Below are positions 35,951-46,082 of a stretch of 64,000 nucleotides of DNA, piece by piece (position 1 is the first letter of the stretch; each line of letters starts with the position of its first letter). This stretch comes from Xanthomonas hyacinthi. GTDB lineage: Bacteria; Pseudomonadota; Gammaproteobacteria; Xanthomonadales; Xanthomonadaceae. Location of the stretch: assembly GCF_009769165.1 (NCBI RefSeq), contig NZ_CP043476.1:2177001-2241000 (forward strand), given 5' to 3'. A model generated the notes under the pieces. The model saw only the letters and a program-made list of their open reading frames with translations. It made no database searches and was not told where the DNA came from. The position numbers and the translations under genes were made by a program.

Positions 35951-38719
35951 ATGAGCCGATTAGTCCTGATCGACGGGTCCAGTTACCTGTATCGCGCGTT
36001 CCACGCGCTCCCGCCGCTGACCAACCCCGCCGGCGAGCCCACCGGCGCGCTGTTCGGCGTGGTCAACATGCTGCGCGCCACCTTGAAGGAGCGCCCGGAG
36101 TACGTCGCCTTCGTCGTCGATGCGCCGGGCAAGACCTTCCGCGACGACCTGTACGCGCAGTACAAGGCCAACCGCCCGCCGATGCCCGACGACCTGCGCG
36201 CGCAGGTCGAGCCGATGTGCCAGATCGTGCACGCGCTGGGCATCAGCATCCTGCGCGAGGACGGCGTGGAGGCCGACGACGTGATCGGCACGCTGGCCCT
36301 GCAGGGCGCCGGCGACGGCCTGCAGGTGACCATCTCCACCGGCGACAAGGACTTCGCCCAGCTGGTGCGCCCCGGCGTGCAGCTGGTCAACACCATGAGC
36401 GGCAGCCGCATGGACTCCGACGCGGCGGTGATGGAGAAGTTCGGCGTGTGGCCGGGCCAGATCGTCGATCTGCTGGCGCTGATGGGCGACGCCATCGACA
36501 ACGTGCCGGGCGTGGACAAGTGCGGCCCCAAGACCGCGGCCAAGTGGCTGGCCGAATACGGCTCGCTGGACGGGGTCATGGCCAACGCCGACGCGATCAA
36601 GGGCAAGATCGGCGAAAACCTGCGCGCGGCGCTGGCGCGGCTGCCGCTGAACCGCGAACTGGTCACGATCAAGACCGATGTGGCCCTGCCCGGCGGCCCG
36701 CGCACGCTGGCCCTGCGCGAGCAGGACCCGGAGCAACTGCGCGGCCTGTACCAGCGCTACGGCTTCACCCAGGCGCTGCGCGACCTGGACGGCGGCGTGG
36801 CCGCCCCGGCCGGCGCCGCCGAGGTCACCCCCAGCCTGCGCGGCACCGCCGCCGGCTATGCTCGCGCCGCCGCGCCCATCGATGAATCGCTGGACCCGGC
36901 GCTGGCCGCCAAGGGCGAATACACCGCGATCATGACCCCGGAGCAGTTCGAGGAATTGCTCGCGCGCCTGCGCGCGGCCGACGGCTTCGCCTTCGATACC
37001 GAGACCGATGCGCTGGACGCGATGCGCGCCAACCTGGTCGGGCTCAGCTTCGCGATCGAGCCTGGCCGCGCCGACTACCTGCCGCTGGGCCACGACTACC
37101 CCGGTGCGCCGGTGCAACTGGACCGGACCCTGGCCCTGGCGGCGCTGAAACCGCTGCTGGAAGACCCGGCCAAGGCCAAGGTCGGCCAGCACGGCAAGTA
37201 CGACCTGCACGTGCTGCGCCGCCACGGCGTGGACGTGCGCGGCTACGCCGACGACACCATGCTGGAAAGCTTCGTGCTCAATTCCACCGCCAGCCGCCAC
37301 GACATGGACTCGCTGGCGCGGCGCTACCTGGGCTACGAGACGGTCAAGTACCAGGACGTGGCCGGCAAGGGCGCCAAGCAGATCGCGTTCTCGCAGGTGG
37401 CCATCGACGACGCCACCGGCTACGCCGCCGAGGACGCCGACATCACCCTGCGCCTGCACCGCACGCTGTCCGCGCAGCTGGACGCCGTGCCGGCGCTGGC
37501 CAGCGTCTACCGCGAGATCGAGATGCCGCTGGTGCCGGTGCTGGCGCGGATCGAGGCCAACGGGGTCAGTGTGGACATGGTCGAACTGCGCAGGCAGAGC
37601 CAGGACCTGAGCCAGCGCATGCTGGCCGCGCAGCAGAAGGCCACCGCACTGGCCGGGCGCACCTTCAACCTGGACTCGCCCAAGCAGCTGCAGGCGGTGC
37701 TGTTCGACGAGCTGAAGCTGCCGGCGCTGCTGAAGACCCCCAAGGGCCAGCCCAGCACCAACGAAGAGGCGCTGGAGGCGATCGCCGAGCAGCACGAACT
37801 GCCGCGGGTGATCCTGGAATACCGGGGCCTGGCCAAGCTGCGCAGCACCTATACCGACAAGTTGCCGGAGATGATCAATCCCGATACCGGCCGCGTGCAC
37901 ACCAGCTACCACCAGGCCGGCGCCGCCACCGGGCGGCTGTCCTCGGCCGATCCGAACCTGCAGAACATCCCGATCCGCACCGACGACGGCCGCCGCATCC
38001 GCCGCGCCTTCGTGGCCCCGCCGGGACGCAAGCTGATCGCCTGCGACTACTCGCAGATCGAACTGCGGATCATGGCCCACCTGTCTGAGGACCCGGGCCT
38101 GCTGCGCGCCTTCGGCGCCGGCGTGGACGTGCACCGCGCCACCGCCGCCGAGGTGTTCGGGCGCAAGCTCGAGGAGGTGACCGGCAACGAGCGCCGCGCC
38201 GCCAAGGCGATCAACTTCGGCCTGATGTACGGCATGAGCGCGTTCGGCCTGGCCCGCAACCTGGGCATCGGCCGCGGCGAGGCGCAGGACTACGTGGCGC
38301 TGTACTTCAGCCGCTACCCGGCGGTGCGCGACTTCATGGAGCGCATGCGCGAGCAGGCGCGCACCCAGGGCTACGTGGAGACCCTGTTCGGCCGCCGCCT
38401 GTACCTGAACGACATCAACGCCAAGCAGCAGGGCCTGCGCGCCGGCGCCGAGCGCGCCGCGATCAACGCGCCGATGCAGGGCACCGCCGCGGACATCATC
38501 AAGCGCGCCATGGTGACCGTGGACGCCTGGCTGGAGAACCACCGCGAACGCGCGCTGATGATCCTGCAGGTGCACGACGAACTGGTGTTCGAGGCCGATG
38601 CCGACTTCGTCGACATCCTGCTGCCCGAGGTGACCCGGCGGATGGCCGGCGCCGCCGCGCTGAAGGTGCCGCTGGTGGTGGACAGCGGCGTCGGCGACAA
38701 CTGGGACGAGGCGCACTAG
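35951..38719 (+). CDS. polA: DNA polymerase I
   Basis: 922 residues, full length. 5'-3' exonuclease domain about 1-290 (LVLIDGSSYLYRAFHALPPL, YKANRPPMPDDLRAQ, LALMGDAIDNVPGVDKCGPK). 3'-5' proofreading domain about 330-520 with intact Asp/Glu in FAFDTETDALDAM and the DAYAAEDAD-type Exo III region (GYAAEDADITLRL). Polymerase domain with motif A KLIACDYSQIELRIMAHLSE, motif B ERRAAKAINFGLMYGMSAFG and motif C LQVHDELVFE. Fills Okazaki gaps and repair patches. The sX13-like RNA lies downstream. Confidence 0.97.
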   Translation: MSRLVLIDGSSYLYRAFHALPPLTNPAGEPTGALFGVVNMLRATLKERPEYVAFVVDAPGKTFRDDLYAQYKANRPPMPDDLRAQVEPMCQIVHALGISILREDGVEADDVIGTLALQGAGDGLQVTISTGDKDFAQLVRPGVQLVNTMSGSRMDSDAAVMEKFGVWPGQIVDLLALMGDAIDNVPGVDKCGPKTAAKWLAEYGSLDGVMANADAIKGKIGENLRAALARLPLNRELVTIKTDVALPGGPRTLALREQDPEQLRGLYQRYGFTQALRDLDGGVAAPAGAAEVTPSLRGTAAGYARAAAPIDESLDPALAAKGEYTAIMTPEQFEELLARLRAADGFAFDTETDALDAMRANLVGLSFAIEPGRADYLPLGHDYPGAPVQLDRTLALAALKPLLEDPAKAKVGQHGKYDLHVLRRHGVDVRGYADDTMLESFVLNSTASRHDMDSLARRYLGYETVKYQDVAGKGAKQIAFSQVAIDDATGYAAEDADITLRLHRTLSAQLDAVPALASVYREIEMPLVPVLARIEANGVSVDMVELRRQSQDLSQRMLAAQQKATALAGRTFNLDSPKQLQAVLFDELKLPALLKTPKGQPSTNEEALEAIAEQHELPRVILEYRGLAKLRSTYTDKLPEMINPDTGRVHTSYHQAGAATGRLSSADPNLQNIPIRTDDGRRIRRAFVAPPGRKLIACDYSQIELRIMAHLSEDPGLLRAFGAGVDVHRATAAEVFGRKLEEVTGNERRAAKAINFGLMYGMSAFGLARNLGIGRGEAQDYVALYFSRYPAVRDFMERMREQARTQGYVETLFGRRLYLNDINAKQQGLRAGAERAAINAPMQGTAADIIKRAMVTVDAWLENHRERALMILQVHDELVFEADADFVDILLPEVTRRMAGAAALKVPLVVDSGVGDNWDEAH

Positions 38720-38725
38720 CCTTTT

Positions 38726-38760
38726 CTCGGGACTCGGGACTCGGGACTCGGGACTCGGGA
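38726..38760. repeat. Five perfect 7-bp tandem units (CTCGGGA) behind polA
   Basis: Five exact copies of CTCGGGA start 7 bp after the polA stop. Related, degenerate units lie before polA at about 35890-35935. This is a likely length-variable tract. Confidence 0.85.
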
Positions 38761-39204
38761 TCGGTCAGGGCCGGTGCGGTGGACAGCGGCGCGTGCGCCC
38801 CGCCCAGCGGGCCGGGCGCCTGGGCCAACGACCACGGCGGACGGCGCGCCGGCGATGGCCGCAATACGCCTGAATGCCGTCTTCGGCACCGCGTACGCGT
38901 CTGGCGGAAGGATGCAGGGGCGGAAGCGGAAGCGGCGACCGTGCCTGGGCTGCTCCCCGTCATCGCTGGAATGCGCAGCCGGACGCATCGATGCTGGAGC
39001 ATTGACGCACCAAATGGCGCACAGCGCACGCTTTCGGGATCCAGTCCGCATCGCAAACGATCGGCCGTAGCGCTCTTGCGCACGGATCCACCCTATAAAG
39101 AGCAGTCGTTTCTGGAACCCTGCGTTGCGTGGGATTTCGCGAATGAATCGGTCCTTAATTCGATGAATTTTTAACTAAAATCTTCACGAACTAGCAAGGT
39201 GCAA
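38761..39204. other. Gap between polA and the sX13-like RNA
   Basis: About 440 bp. The first 350 bp are GC-rich with no gene I recognise. The last 70 bp (about 39140-39204) turn AT-rich (GATGAATTTTTAACTAAAAT) and should contain the promoter of the small RNA. The -10 box could not be fixed. Confidence 0.45.
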
Positions 39205-39346
39205 AGTGTTTTTATGTCCCTCGACAGGCGCAATACCTGTCGCGGATCTCCTCCCATCCCCTGGAGCAGATCTAGGAACGGCGACTCCTCCCCAAGTCTC
39301 CGTTCCCTGGCCCCGCCGACCTCCCCCTGGTCCGCGGGGCTTTTTT
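39205..39346 (+). ncRNA. sX13: sX13-like small regulatory RNA downstream of polA
   Basis: Four hairpins in a row, three of them with C-rich single-stranded loops. First CGACAGG...CCTGTCG (39222-39242). Second, GATCT and CTCC arms with loop CATCCCCT (about 39245-39272). Third, GGAACGG and GACT arms with loop TCCTCCCCA (about 39275-39306). Fourth, GCCCCGC...GCGGGGC with loop TCCCCCT, followed by TTTTTT (39310-39346), which is the terminator. Unpaired CCCC loops bind G-rich ribosome binding sites. In Xanthomonas sX13, a regulator of virulence genes, has this kind of structure and lies beside polA, as Spot 42 and ErsA do elsewhere. The 5' end is uncertain; the first hairpin may not belong to the transcript. 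Confidence 0.75.
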
Positions 39347-39425
39347 ATTGGGCCCGAGAAAATCCAGTGCGCGGCCATCGCCGTCGGCGTAAGGTCGCAG
39401 CTCCACCCACCCTGCGAGCCGTGCG

Positions 39426-39905
39426 ATGCCCGATCTTTTCCGTCTGTCGATGCCGTGGTGGGAATTCATTTTCCGTGCGGTGGTGGTGTACGTGGCGGTG
39501 CTGGCGATGGTGCGGGTGTCGGGCAAGCGCGCGATGGGCCAATTGACACCGTTCGACATGCTGCTGATCGTGCTGCTCGGCAATGCGGTGCAGAACGCCC
39601 TGCTCGGCGAGGACACCTCGCTCGGCGGCGGCCTGTTGCTGGCGGCCACGCTGATCGCGCTGAACTTCGGCGTCGGCCTGATCACCTCGCGCAGCGAGCG
39701 CGCCGAGCGCTTGATCGAAGGCGAACCGGTGGTGCTGGCGCGCGACGGCCACGTGTTCCGCCAGGTGCTGCGCCGCGAACTGGTCAGCAACGCCGACTTC
39801 GAGTCGGCGATGCGCCAGCAAGGCTGCCCGCGGCTGGACGAGATCAAGCTGGCGATGCTGGAGACCAACGGCCACATCACCATCCTCACCAGCAAGCACG
39901 ATTGA
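39426..39905 (+). CDS. DUF421 (YetF-like) membrane protein
   Basis: 159 residues. Three N-terminal membrane helices (FIFRAVVVYVAVLAMVRVSG, MLLIVLLGNAVQNALLG, GLLLAATLIALNFGVGLIT) and a small cytoplasmic domain with the family motif EGEPVVLARDGHVFRQVLRR then ELVSNADFESAMRQQGCPRL. The role of the family is not established. Begins 80 bp after the sRNA terminator. Confidence 0.9.
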   Translation: MPDLFRLSMPWWEFIFRAVVVYVAVLAMVRVSGKRAMGQLTPFDMLLIVLLGNAVQNALLGEDTSLGGGLLLAATLIALNFGVGLITSRSERAERLIEGEPVVLARDGHVFRQVLRRELVSNADFESAMRQQGCPRLDEIKLAMLETNGHITILTSKHD

Positions 39906-40021
39906 GCGGTGGGGAGGGGGGTGCGCGGCGGTGTGCGCCGGCAACCGCGGGCGGCCGCAGCGCTGGTGCGGGGCAGCGTGTTGCATCTGTGGGAGCGGCA
40001 TCGGCGCAACTTGCGGTGCGG

Positions 40022-41211
<1,190 letters not shown>

Positions 41212-41323
41212 CTAAAACGCGGGGGAGGGTGCGCCAGGCGCCGACGATGGTCGACAGGGTGGGGCGCATGGCCATTATGGCGCGGCCGCTATGCCGCGGG
41301 TGCCGTGCGGTGCGCGCGGCGGT

Positions 41324-41887
41324 TCAGGTGCGGAATTCGGCGCGGATCGTGGGTCGGTACAACTGGTAGACGATCCAGCCGTGCAGCGCGGCGAACACCA
41401 GCGCGGTCGCCGTGGCGGTGGCGATGCCGACCATGCGCCCGGTCTGCAGCTGGCCAAGCAGCTGCGCGCCGTCGGCGCTATGCCGCATCGCCTCGGGCAG
41501 CATCTGCTGCATCGCGCCGAAGAATTGCCACAGCAGCGGCAGGCTGGCGAAGTTGGCCAGGGCGGTGCCGACCAGAAAGGCCACGAAGCTCAGCCGCGCC
41601 CATTCGCGCCGTCGCAGCAGTCCCCAGGCGGCGGCGCTGAACAGCAGCGCCAGCAAGGCCGACAGCAGCGACAGGGCGAGCAGATGGTCCAGGCACCATT
41701 GCAGCAGCGCCGGCAGCGTGATGCCGATGCGCAGTACCACCCCTTGGAGCGCGTCATCGGGCAGCAGCGCCAGCAGCGCCAGCTGGCCCAGCGCGGACAG
41801 CAGCCAGACCACGCCGACCACCAGCGAGATCTTCGCCATCGTGTCGATCATCGGGTTGCGCGCGGCAGGCAGGGGCGGGGGCGGCAT
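41324..41887 (-). CDS. Hypothetical four-helix inner membrane protein
   Basis: 187 residues with about four membrane helices: ISLVVGVVWLLSALGQLALL, LLALSLLSALLALLFSAAAW, LSFVAFLVGTALANFASLPL and IATATATALVFAALHGWIVY. No family is recognised. A second Met at position 13 (MIDTMAKISL) could be the true start, since the first 12 residues are Pro-rich. It stands between hemF and the S9 peptidase gene, all on the same strand. Confidence 0.72.
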   Translation of the reverse strand: MPPPPLPAARNPMIDTMAKISLVVGVVWLLSALGQLALLALLPDDALQGVVLRIGITLPALLQWCLDHLLALSLLSALLALLFSAAAWGLLRRREWARLSFVAFLVGTALANFASLPLLWQFFGAMQQMLPEAMRHSADGAQLLGQLQTGRMVGIATATATALVFAALHGWIVYQLYRPTIRAEFRT

Positions 41888-42050
41888 CGGCGGTCTTTCG
41901 GTGGCGCAGCGCAGCGGGAGCGCCGCGAAGCGTTCGGCAAGGATAGGGCGCGTTGCTGCCGGTGCAAGCGGGCTGCCGGTCGCTGGCAGGTCCCGTCGGT
42001 TACCGGGAAGCCAGCGCTTCGTTCGTCGCGACTGCTTGCCGCAGGCAGGC

Positions 42051-44429
42051 CTACTTCAGCTGCTGCTCGAACAGCTTCAGCACCCGCTTGTACTCGTCCA
42101 GCCACGAATCGGCGCGGGTGAAGCTGTGCCGTTCCAGCGGGTACGGGGCGATCTCCCAGTTGTCCTTGTGCAGCTCGATCAGCTTCTGACTCATGCTGAC
42201 CGAATCGCGGAAGAACACGTTGTCGTCGATCATGCCGTGGGCGATCAGCAGGTGGTCGCGCAGGCCGGCGGCGTATTCGATCGGCGAGGAGGCGCGGTAG
42301 GCCTGCGGGTCCAGCTCCGGGGTGTTGAGGATGTTGGCGGTGTACTCGTGGTTGTACTGGGTCCAGTCGCCGACCGGGCGCAGCGCGGCGCCGGCCTTGA
42401 ACGTGCCCGGGCTGCGGAACAGCGCCATGTAGGTCATGAAGCCGCCGTAGGAGCCGCCGTAGATGCCGGCGCGGTCGCGGTCGCCCTGCTTGTCGGCGAC
42501 CAGCCAGTCGAGACCGTCCAGGTAATCGTCCAGCTCCGGGTGGCCCATGTTGCGGTAGATCGCGGTGCGCCAGTCGCGGCCGTAGCCGGCGCTGGCGCGG
42601 TAGTCCAGATCGAGCACCACGTAGCCCTGCTGCACCAGCAGGTTGTGGAACATCTGCTCGCGGAAGTACGGGGTGTAGCGCGCCGACACGTTCTGCAGGT
42701 AGCCGGCGCCGTGCACGAACATCACGATCGGATAGCGCTTGCCGGGCTCGGGATGCTGCGGGCCGTAGTACTTGCCCCAGACCACGCCAGCGCCGTGCCT
42801 GGACGGCACCTGCACATACTGCGGCTGGATCCAGTCGCGCGCCTTGAACGCGGCGCTGCGCGTGTCGGTGAGGGTGCGCGCGCTGCCGCCGGCCACCGGC
42901 AGCACCGCCAGCTGCGGCGGCAGGTAGCTGCCCGAATAGCGCACCAGCAACTGCTGGCCGTCCGGCGACAACGCGAAATCTTCCACGCCGTCGAGCGCGG
43001 TCAGCTCGCTGACGCGGTCGTCGCGCAGGTCGAGCCTGCACACCTCGTAGTCGCCCGGCCACTTGCGGTTGCACAGGAACAGAAAGCCCTGGCCGTCGGC
43101 AGTGGCGACCGGCGCGGAGACTTCCCATTTGCCCGAGGTGCGCTGCCGCGGCGTGTCGCTGCCGCGCTGGGTGTACAGGTGCGCATAGCCGGACTGTTCG
43201 GACAGCAGCCACAGCGTCTGGTTGTCGGGCAGCCAGCCGAAGTCGTTGAAGTTCCAGCCGATCCAGGCCGCATCGGTGAGGCGGTGGCGGTTGCGCAGCG
43301 TGGCCTTGTCCAGGTCGACGCTGGCGATCCAGCGGTCCTTGTTGTCGACCGCGCGCAGCATCACCGCGGCATTGCGGCCGTCGGCGCTCCAGTGCAGCGC
43401 CGGACCGGCGCCGTCGCCGTCGGTCTCCACGCGGATCGCGCGCGGTCCCTTCAGCGGTTCCTGCTTGGCCGCCTTGCGCAGCGCCGCCAGCGGATCGGCG
43501 TCGATGCCGGGCAGGCCGGCCACGTCGAGCTTGCGCGCGCTGCCGGCGACCACGTCCACCAGCCACAGGGTCTGCGCCAGCGGCGGGTTGCGGCCGACGC
43601 GGGTGCGCGCTTCCTGGAATTCCTCGTAGCCCGATTCGGTCACGTACTTGGGCATCTTGCCGTCGCGGCCTTCGTCGCCGCCCTTGGCGTGGGTGACCAC
43701 CAGCAGGTGGCGGCCGTTCGGCGACAGCGCGCTGTCGTCGATGGCCACGTCCTCGCCCAGATACACCGGCGCCGGCGCGCGGCTACCGTCGGCGCGGCGC
43801 CAGGCCTGCTCCTGCTGCCGCGCCAGCTCGCGCTGCGCGCGATCGCGGGCCAGGGTCTCCAGGGTGCGCAGCTGCTGTTCGCGCAGCGCATCGGGCTTGG
43901 GCGCGGCGTCGGGATCGCGCTCGGCCTTGAGCACCGCAGCCTGCAGCGTGCCGCCGCCGGCGCTCCAGCGGTACCAGTCGTTGCCGACCCGCCACAGCGC
44001 GCCGCCGTCGGTGCTGAACTGCGGGCGCGCCGCGGCCTCGTTGCTGCGGGTCAGCTGGGTCAGCGCGCCGCTGCGCAGGTCGCGCAGGAACACGTCGCCG
44101 TTGCGCACGAACAGCATGCGCTGGCGGGACGCGTCGTAGACCGGATCGGCCGCATCCAGCGCGCTGCGCTGGGTGTCCTCCACGCGTTGCGCGGCGGCGC
44201 CGTCGACGCCCTGGCGGTAGCTATCGCGCACCGGGCTGCCGGCGCGCTTGAGCTGGTACTGCACCTGGCGCCCGTCCCAGGCCCACCAGGCGGCCTCGAC
44301 CGGCGGCCCGATCCAGTCCGGATCGGCCATCGCCTGCTCGATCGTCAACGGGGCGGCGTCCTGCGCGGCGGCCCGTGGCGCCAGGCAGGACAGGGACAGC
44401 AACACAACGCACAAGGGGATGCGACGCAT
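42051..44429 (-). CDS. S9 family (dipeptidyl peptidase IV-like) exported peptidase
   Basis: 792 residues with a signal peptide (IPLCVVLLSLSCLAPRAAAQ). N-terminal beta-propeller of about 480 residues with DPP-IV-like repeats (ADPVYDASRQRMLFVRNGDV, GWNFNDFGWLPDNQTLWLLS), then a catalytic alpha/beta-hydrolase domain: nucleophile GIYGGSYGGFMTYMALF (Ser), GMIDDNVFFRDSV (Asp), and YPLERHSFTRADSWLDEY (His). It would release dipeptides from peptides in the periplasm. The ATG at 44427-44429 gives a clean signal peptide. Confidence 0.94.
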   Translation of the reverse strand: MRRIPLCVVLLSLSCLAPRAAAQDAAPLTIEQAMADPDWIGPPVEAAWWAWDGRQVQYQLKRAGSPVRDSYRQGVDGAAAQRVEDTQRSALDAADPVYDASRQRMLFVRNGDVFLRDLRSGALTQLTRSNEAAARPQFSTDGGALWRVGNDWYRWSAGGGTLQAAVLKAERDPDAAPKPDALREQQLRTLETLARDRAQRELARQQEQAWRRADGSRAPAPVYLGEDVAIDDSALSPNGRHLLVVTHAKGGDEGRDGKMPKYVTESGYEEFQEARTRVGRNPPLAQTLWLVDVVAGSARKLDVAGLPGIDADPLAALRKAAKQEPLKGPRAIRVETDGDGAGPALHWSADGRNAAVMLRAVDNKDRWIASVDLDKATLRNRHRLTDAAWIGWNFNDFGWLPDNQTLWLLSEQSGYAHLYTQRGSDTPRQRTSGKWEVSAPVATADGQGFLFLCNRKWPGDYEVCRLDLRDDRVSELTALDGVEDFALSPDGQQLLVRYSGSYLPPQLAVLPVAGGSARTLTDTRSAAFKARDWIQPQYVQVPSRHGAGVVWGKYYGPQHPEPGKRYPIVMFVHGAGYLQNVSARYTPYFREQMFHNLLVQQGYVVLDLDYRASAGYGRDWRTAIYRNMGHPELDDYLDGLDWLVADKQGDRDRAGIYGGSYGGFMTYMALFRSPGTFKAGAALRPVGDWTQYNHEYTANILNTPELDPQAYRASSPIEYAAGLRDHLLIAHGMIDDNVFFRDSVSMSQKLIELHKDNWEIAPYPLERHSFTRADSWLDEYKRVLKLFEQQLK

Positions 44430-44463
44430 CTGGATTCCGGACGAACGGGAAGCGGCGAGGGTA

Positions 44464-44606
44464 GCAGGGGGGCTGGGAATCGGGAATGGGGAATGGGGAA
44501 TGGCAAAGGCGCTTTGCCCGCGCTTCGTCTTGCACGCGCAATCAAAGCAACACGAAACCGCTCTTGCCATTCCCCATTCCCCATTCCCGATTCCCAGCCC
44601 CCCTGC
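44464..44606. repeat. Perfect 43-bp inverted repeat with GGGAATGG units
   Basis: Arms 44464-44506 and 44564-44606 are exact complements over 43 bp, with a 57-nt loop. Each arm contains repeated GGGAATGGGGAAT units. It lies between the divergent S9 peptidase gene (start at 44429) and cydA (start at 44682), so it sits in both genes' upstream regions. Confidence 0.92.
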
Positions 44607-44681
44607 GACAAGACGTCACACGCAATTTCACGCGACGGGGCCAACAATGGCGGCCAGTTACGGTTTCCTGAGTGAACGCCC

Positions 44682-46082
44682 ATGGACGCAGTGCTGCTCT
44701 CGCGCATCCAGTTCGGATTCGTCATCAGCTTCCACGTGCTGTTCCCGGCCTTCACCATCGGCCTGTCGAGCTGGCTGGCGTTCCTGGAATGGCGCTGGCT
44801 GCGCACCCGCGACACGCTGTGGCGCGACCTGTATTTCTTCTGGCTGAAGATCTTCGCGGTGTCGTTCGGCATGGGCGTGGTCAGCGGCATCGTGATGAGC
44901 TTCCAGTTCGGCACCAACTGGTCGGTGCTCAGCGAACGCGCCGGCAACATCCTCGGCCCGCTGCTCAGTTACGAGGTGCTGACCGCGTTCTTCCTGGAAG
45001 CCTCGTTCCTCGGGGTGATGCTGTTCGGCTGGCGCAAGGTGCCGGAGAAGCTGCATTTCCTGTCCACCTGCCTGGTCGCGCTGGGCACGCTGATCTCCAC
45101 GTTCTGGATCCTGTCGGCCAACAGCTGGCTGCACACGCCGGCCGGCTATGCCATCGTCGATGGCGTGTTCCAGCCGGCCAGCTGGCGCGAGGTGATCTTC
45201 AATCCGTCGTTCCCGTACCGGCTCGCGCACATGGTGCTGGCCGCGTTCATCACCACCTGCTGCGTGATCGGCGGGGTCAGCGGTTGGTACCTGCGCTGCG
45301 GCGTGCACGTGGCCGTGGCGGGGCGGATGCTGAAGCTGGCGGTGGCGTTCGCCGCGATCGCGGTGCCGCTGCAGATCGCCGCGGGCGATGCGCATGGCCT
45401 GAACACGCTCGAGCACCAGCCGATCAAGGTGGCGGCGATGGAGGCGCACTGGCATGGCGAGGCGCCCGGCGCCGGCGTGCCGCTGGTGCTGTTCGCGGTG
45501 CCAAACGAGAAAGCAGAGCGCAACGATTACGAGGTCAAGATCCCGCGCGTGGGCAGCCTGATCCTGACCCATACCCTGGACGGTGAGATCGCGCCGCTGA
45601 CTTCGGTGCCCGCCGCCGAACGGCCGCCGGTGAAGCCGGTGTTCTACGCGTTCCGGATCATGGTCGGATTGGGCATGGCAATGCTGCTGCTGGCGTTCGT
45701 ATCGCTGTGGTTCTGGTGGCGTGGCACGCTGCTGCGGCGGCGCTGGCTGCACCTGGCCTGGAACGCGATGCTGCCGGCCGGGTTCGTGGCCTTGCTGGCT
45801 GGCTGGTTCGTCACCGAAATCGGCCGCCAGCCGTACGTGATCTATGGCCTGCTGCGCACTCGCGATGCGGTCAGCGCGATCCGCCCGGCGATGGTGTGGG
45901 TGTCGCTGAGCGTGTACGTGGCCGCCTACGCCTTCGTGTTCGGTTTCGGCGGCTGGTACATCCTGAAGATGCTGCGCAAGGGGCCGCTGCCGCACGCGCC
46001 CGAGCCGCGCCTGCACGACGGCGACAAGACGCCGGCGCGGCCGATCTCGGCGGCCGGCGACGACCTCGAGGAGGCGCGCTGA
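44682..46082 (+). CDS. cydA: Cytochrome bd-type ubiquinol oxidase subunit I
   Basis: 466 residues, nine membrane helices. Reduces O2 to water with quinol, without proton pumping. Heme ligand His in the first helix is in VISFHVLFPAFTIGLSSWLA (H18). The quinol site has the short Q-loop form (QPIKVAAMEAHWHGEAPGAG) typical of the cyanide-insensitive (CioA) branch. GRQPYVIYGLLRTRDAVSAI near the end is also conserved. The stop overlaps the cydB start (TGATG). Preceded by the 43-bp inverted repeat. Confidence 0.94.
   Translation: MDAVLLSRIQFGFVISFHVLFPAFTIGLSSWLAFLEWRWLRTRDTLWRDLYFFWLKIFAVSFGMGVVSGIVMSFQFGTNWSVLSERAGNILGPLLSYEVLTAFFLEASFLGVMLFGWRKVPEKLHFLSTCLVALGTLISTFWILSANSWLHTPAGYAIVDGVFQPASWREVIFNPSFPYRLAHMVLAAFITTCCVIGGVSGWYLRCGVHVAVAGRMLKLAVAFAAIAVPLQIAAGDAHGLNTLEHQPIKVAAMEAHWHGEAPGAGVPLVLFAVPNEKAERNDYEVKIPRVGSLILTHTLDGEIAPLTSVPAAERPPVKPVFYAFRIMVGLGMAMLLLAFVSLWFWWRGTLLRRRWLHLAWNAMLPAGFVALLAGWFVTEIGRQPYVIYGLLRTRDAVSAIRPAMVWVSLSVYVAAYAFVFGFGGWYILKMLRKGPLPHAPEPRLHDGDKTPARPISAAGDDLEEAR

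Noticed and set aside
38774..39174. Small open frames between polA and the sRNA
   Set aside because: Low-complexity translations with no ribosome binding site or homology pattern. The region is better read as decayed or untranslated DNA.
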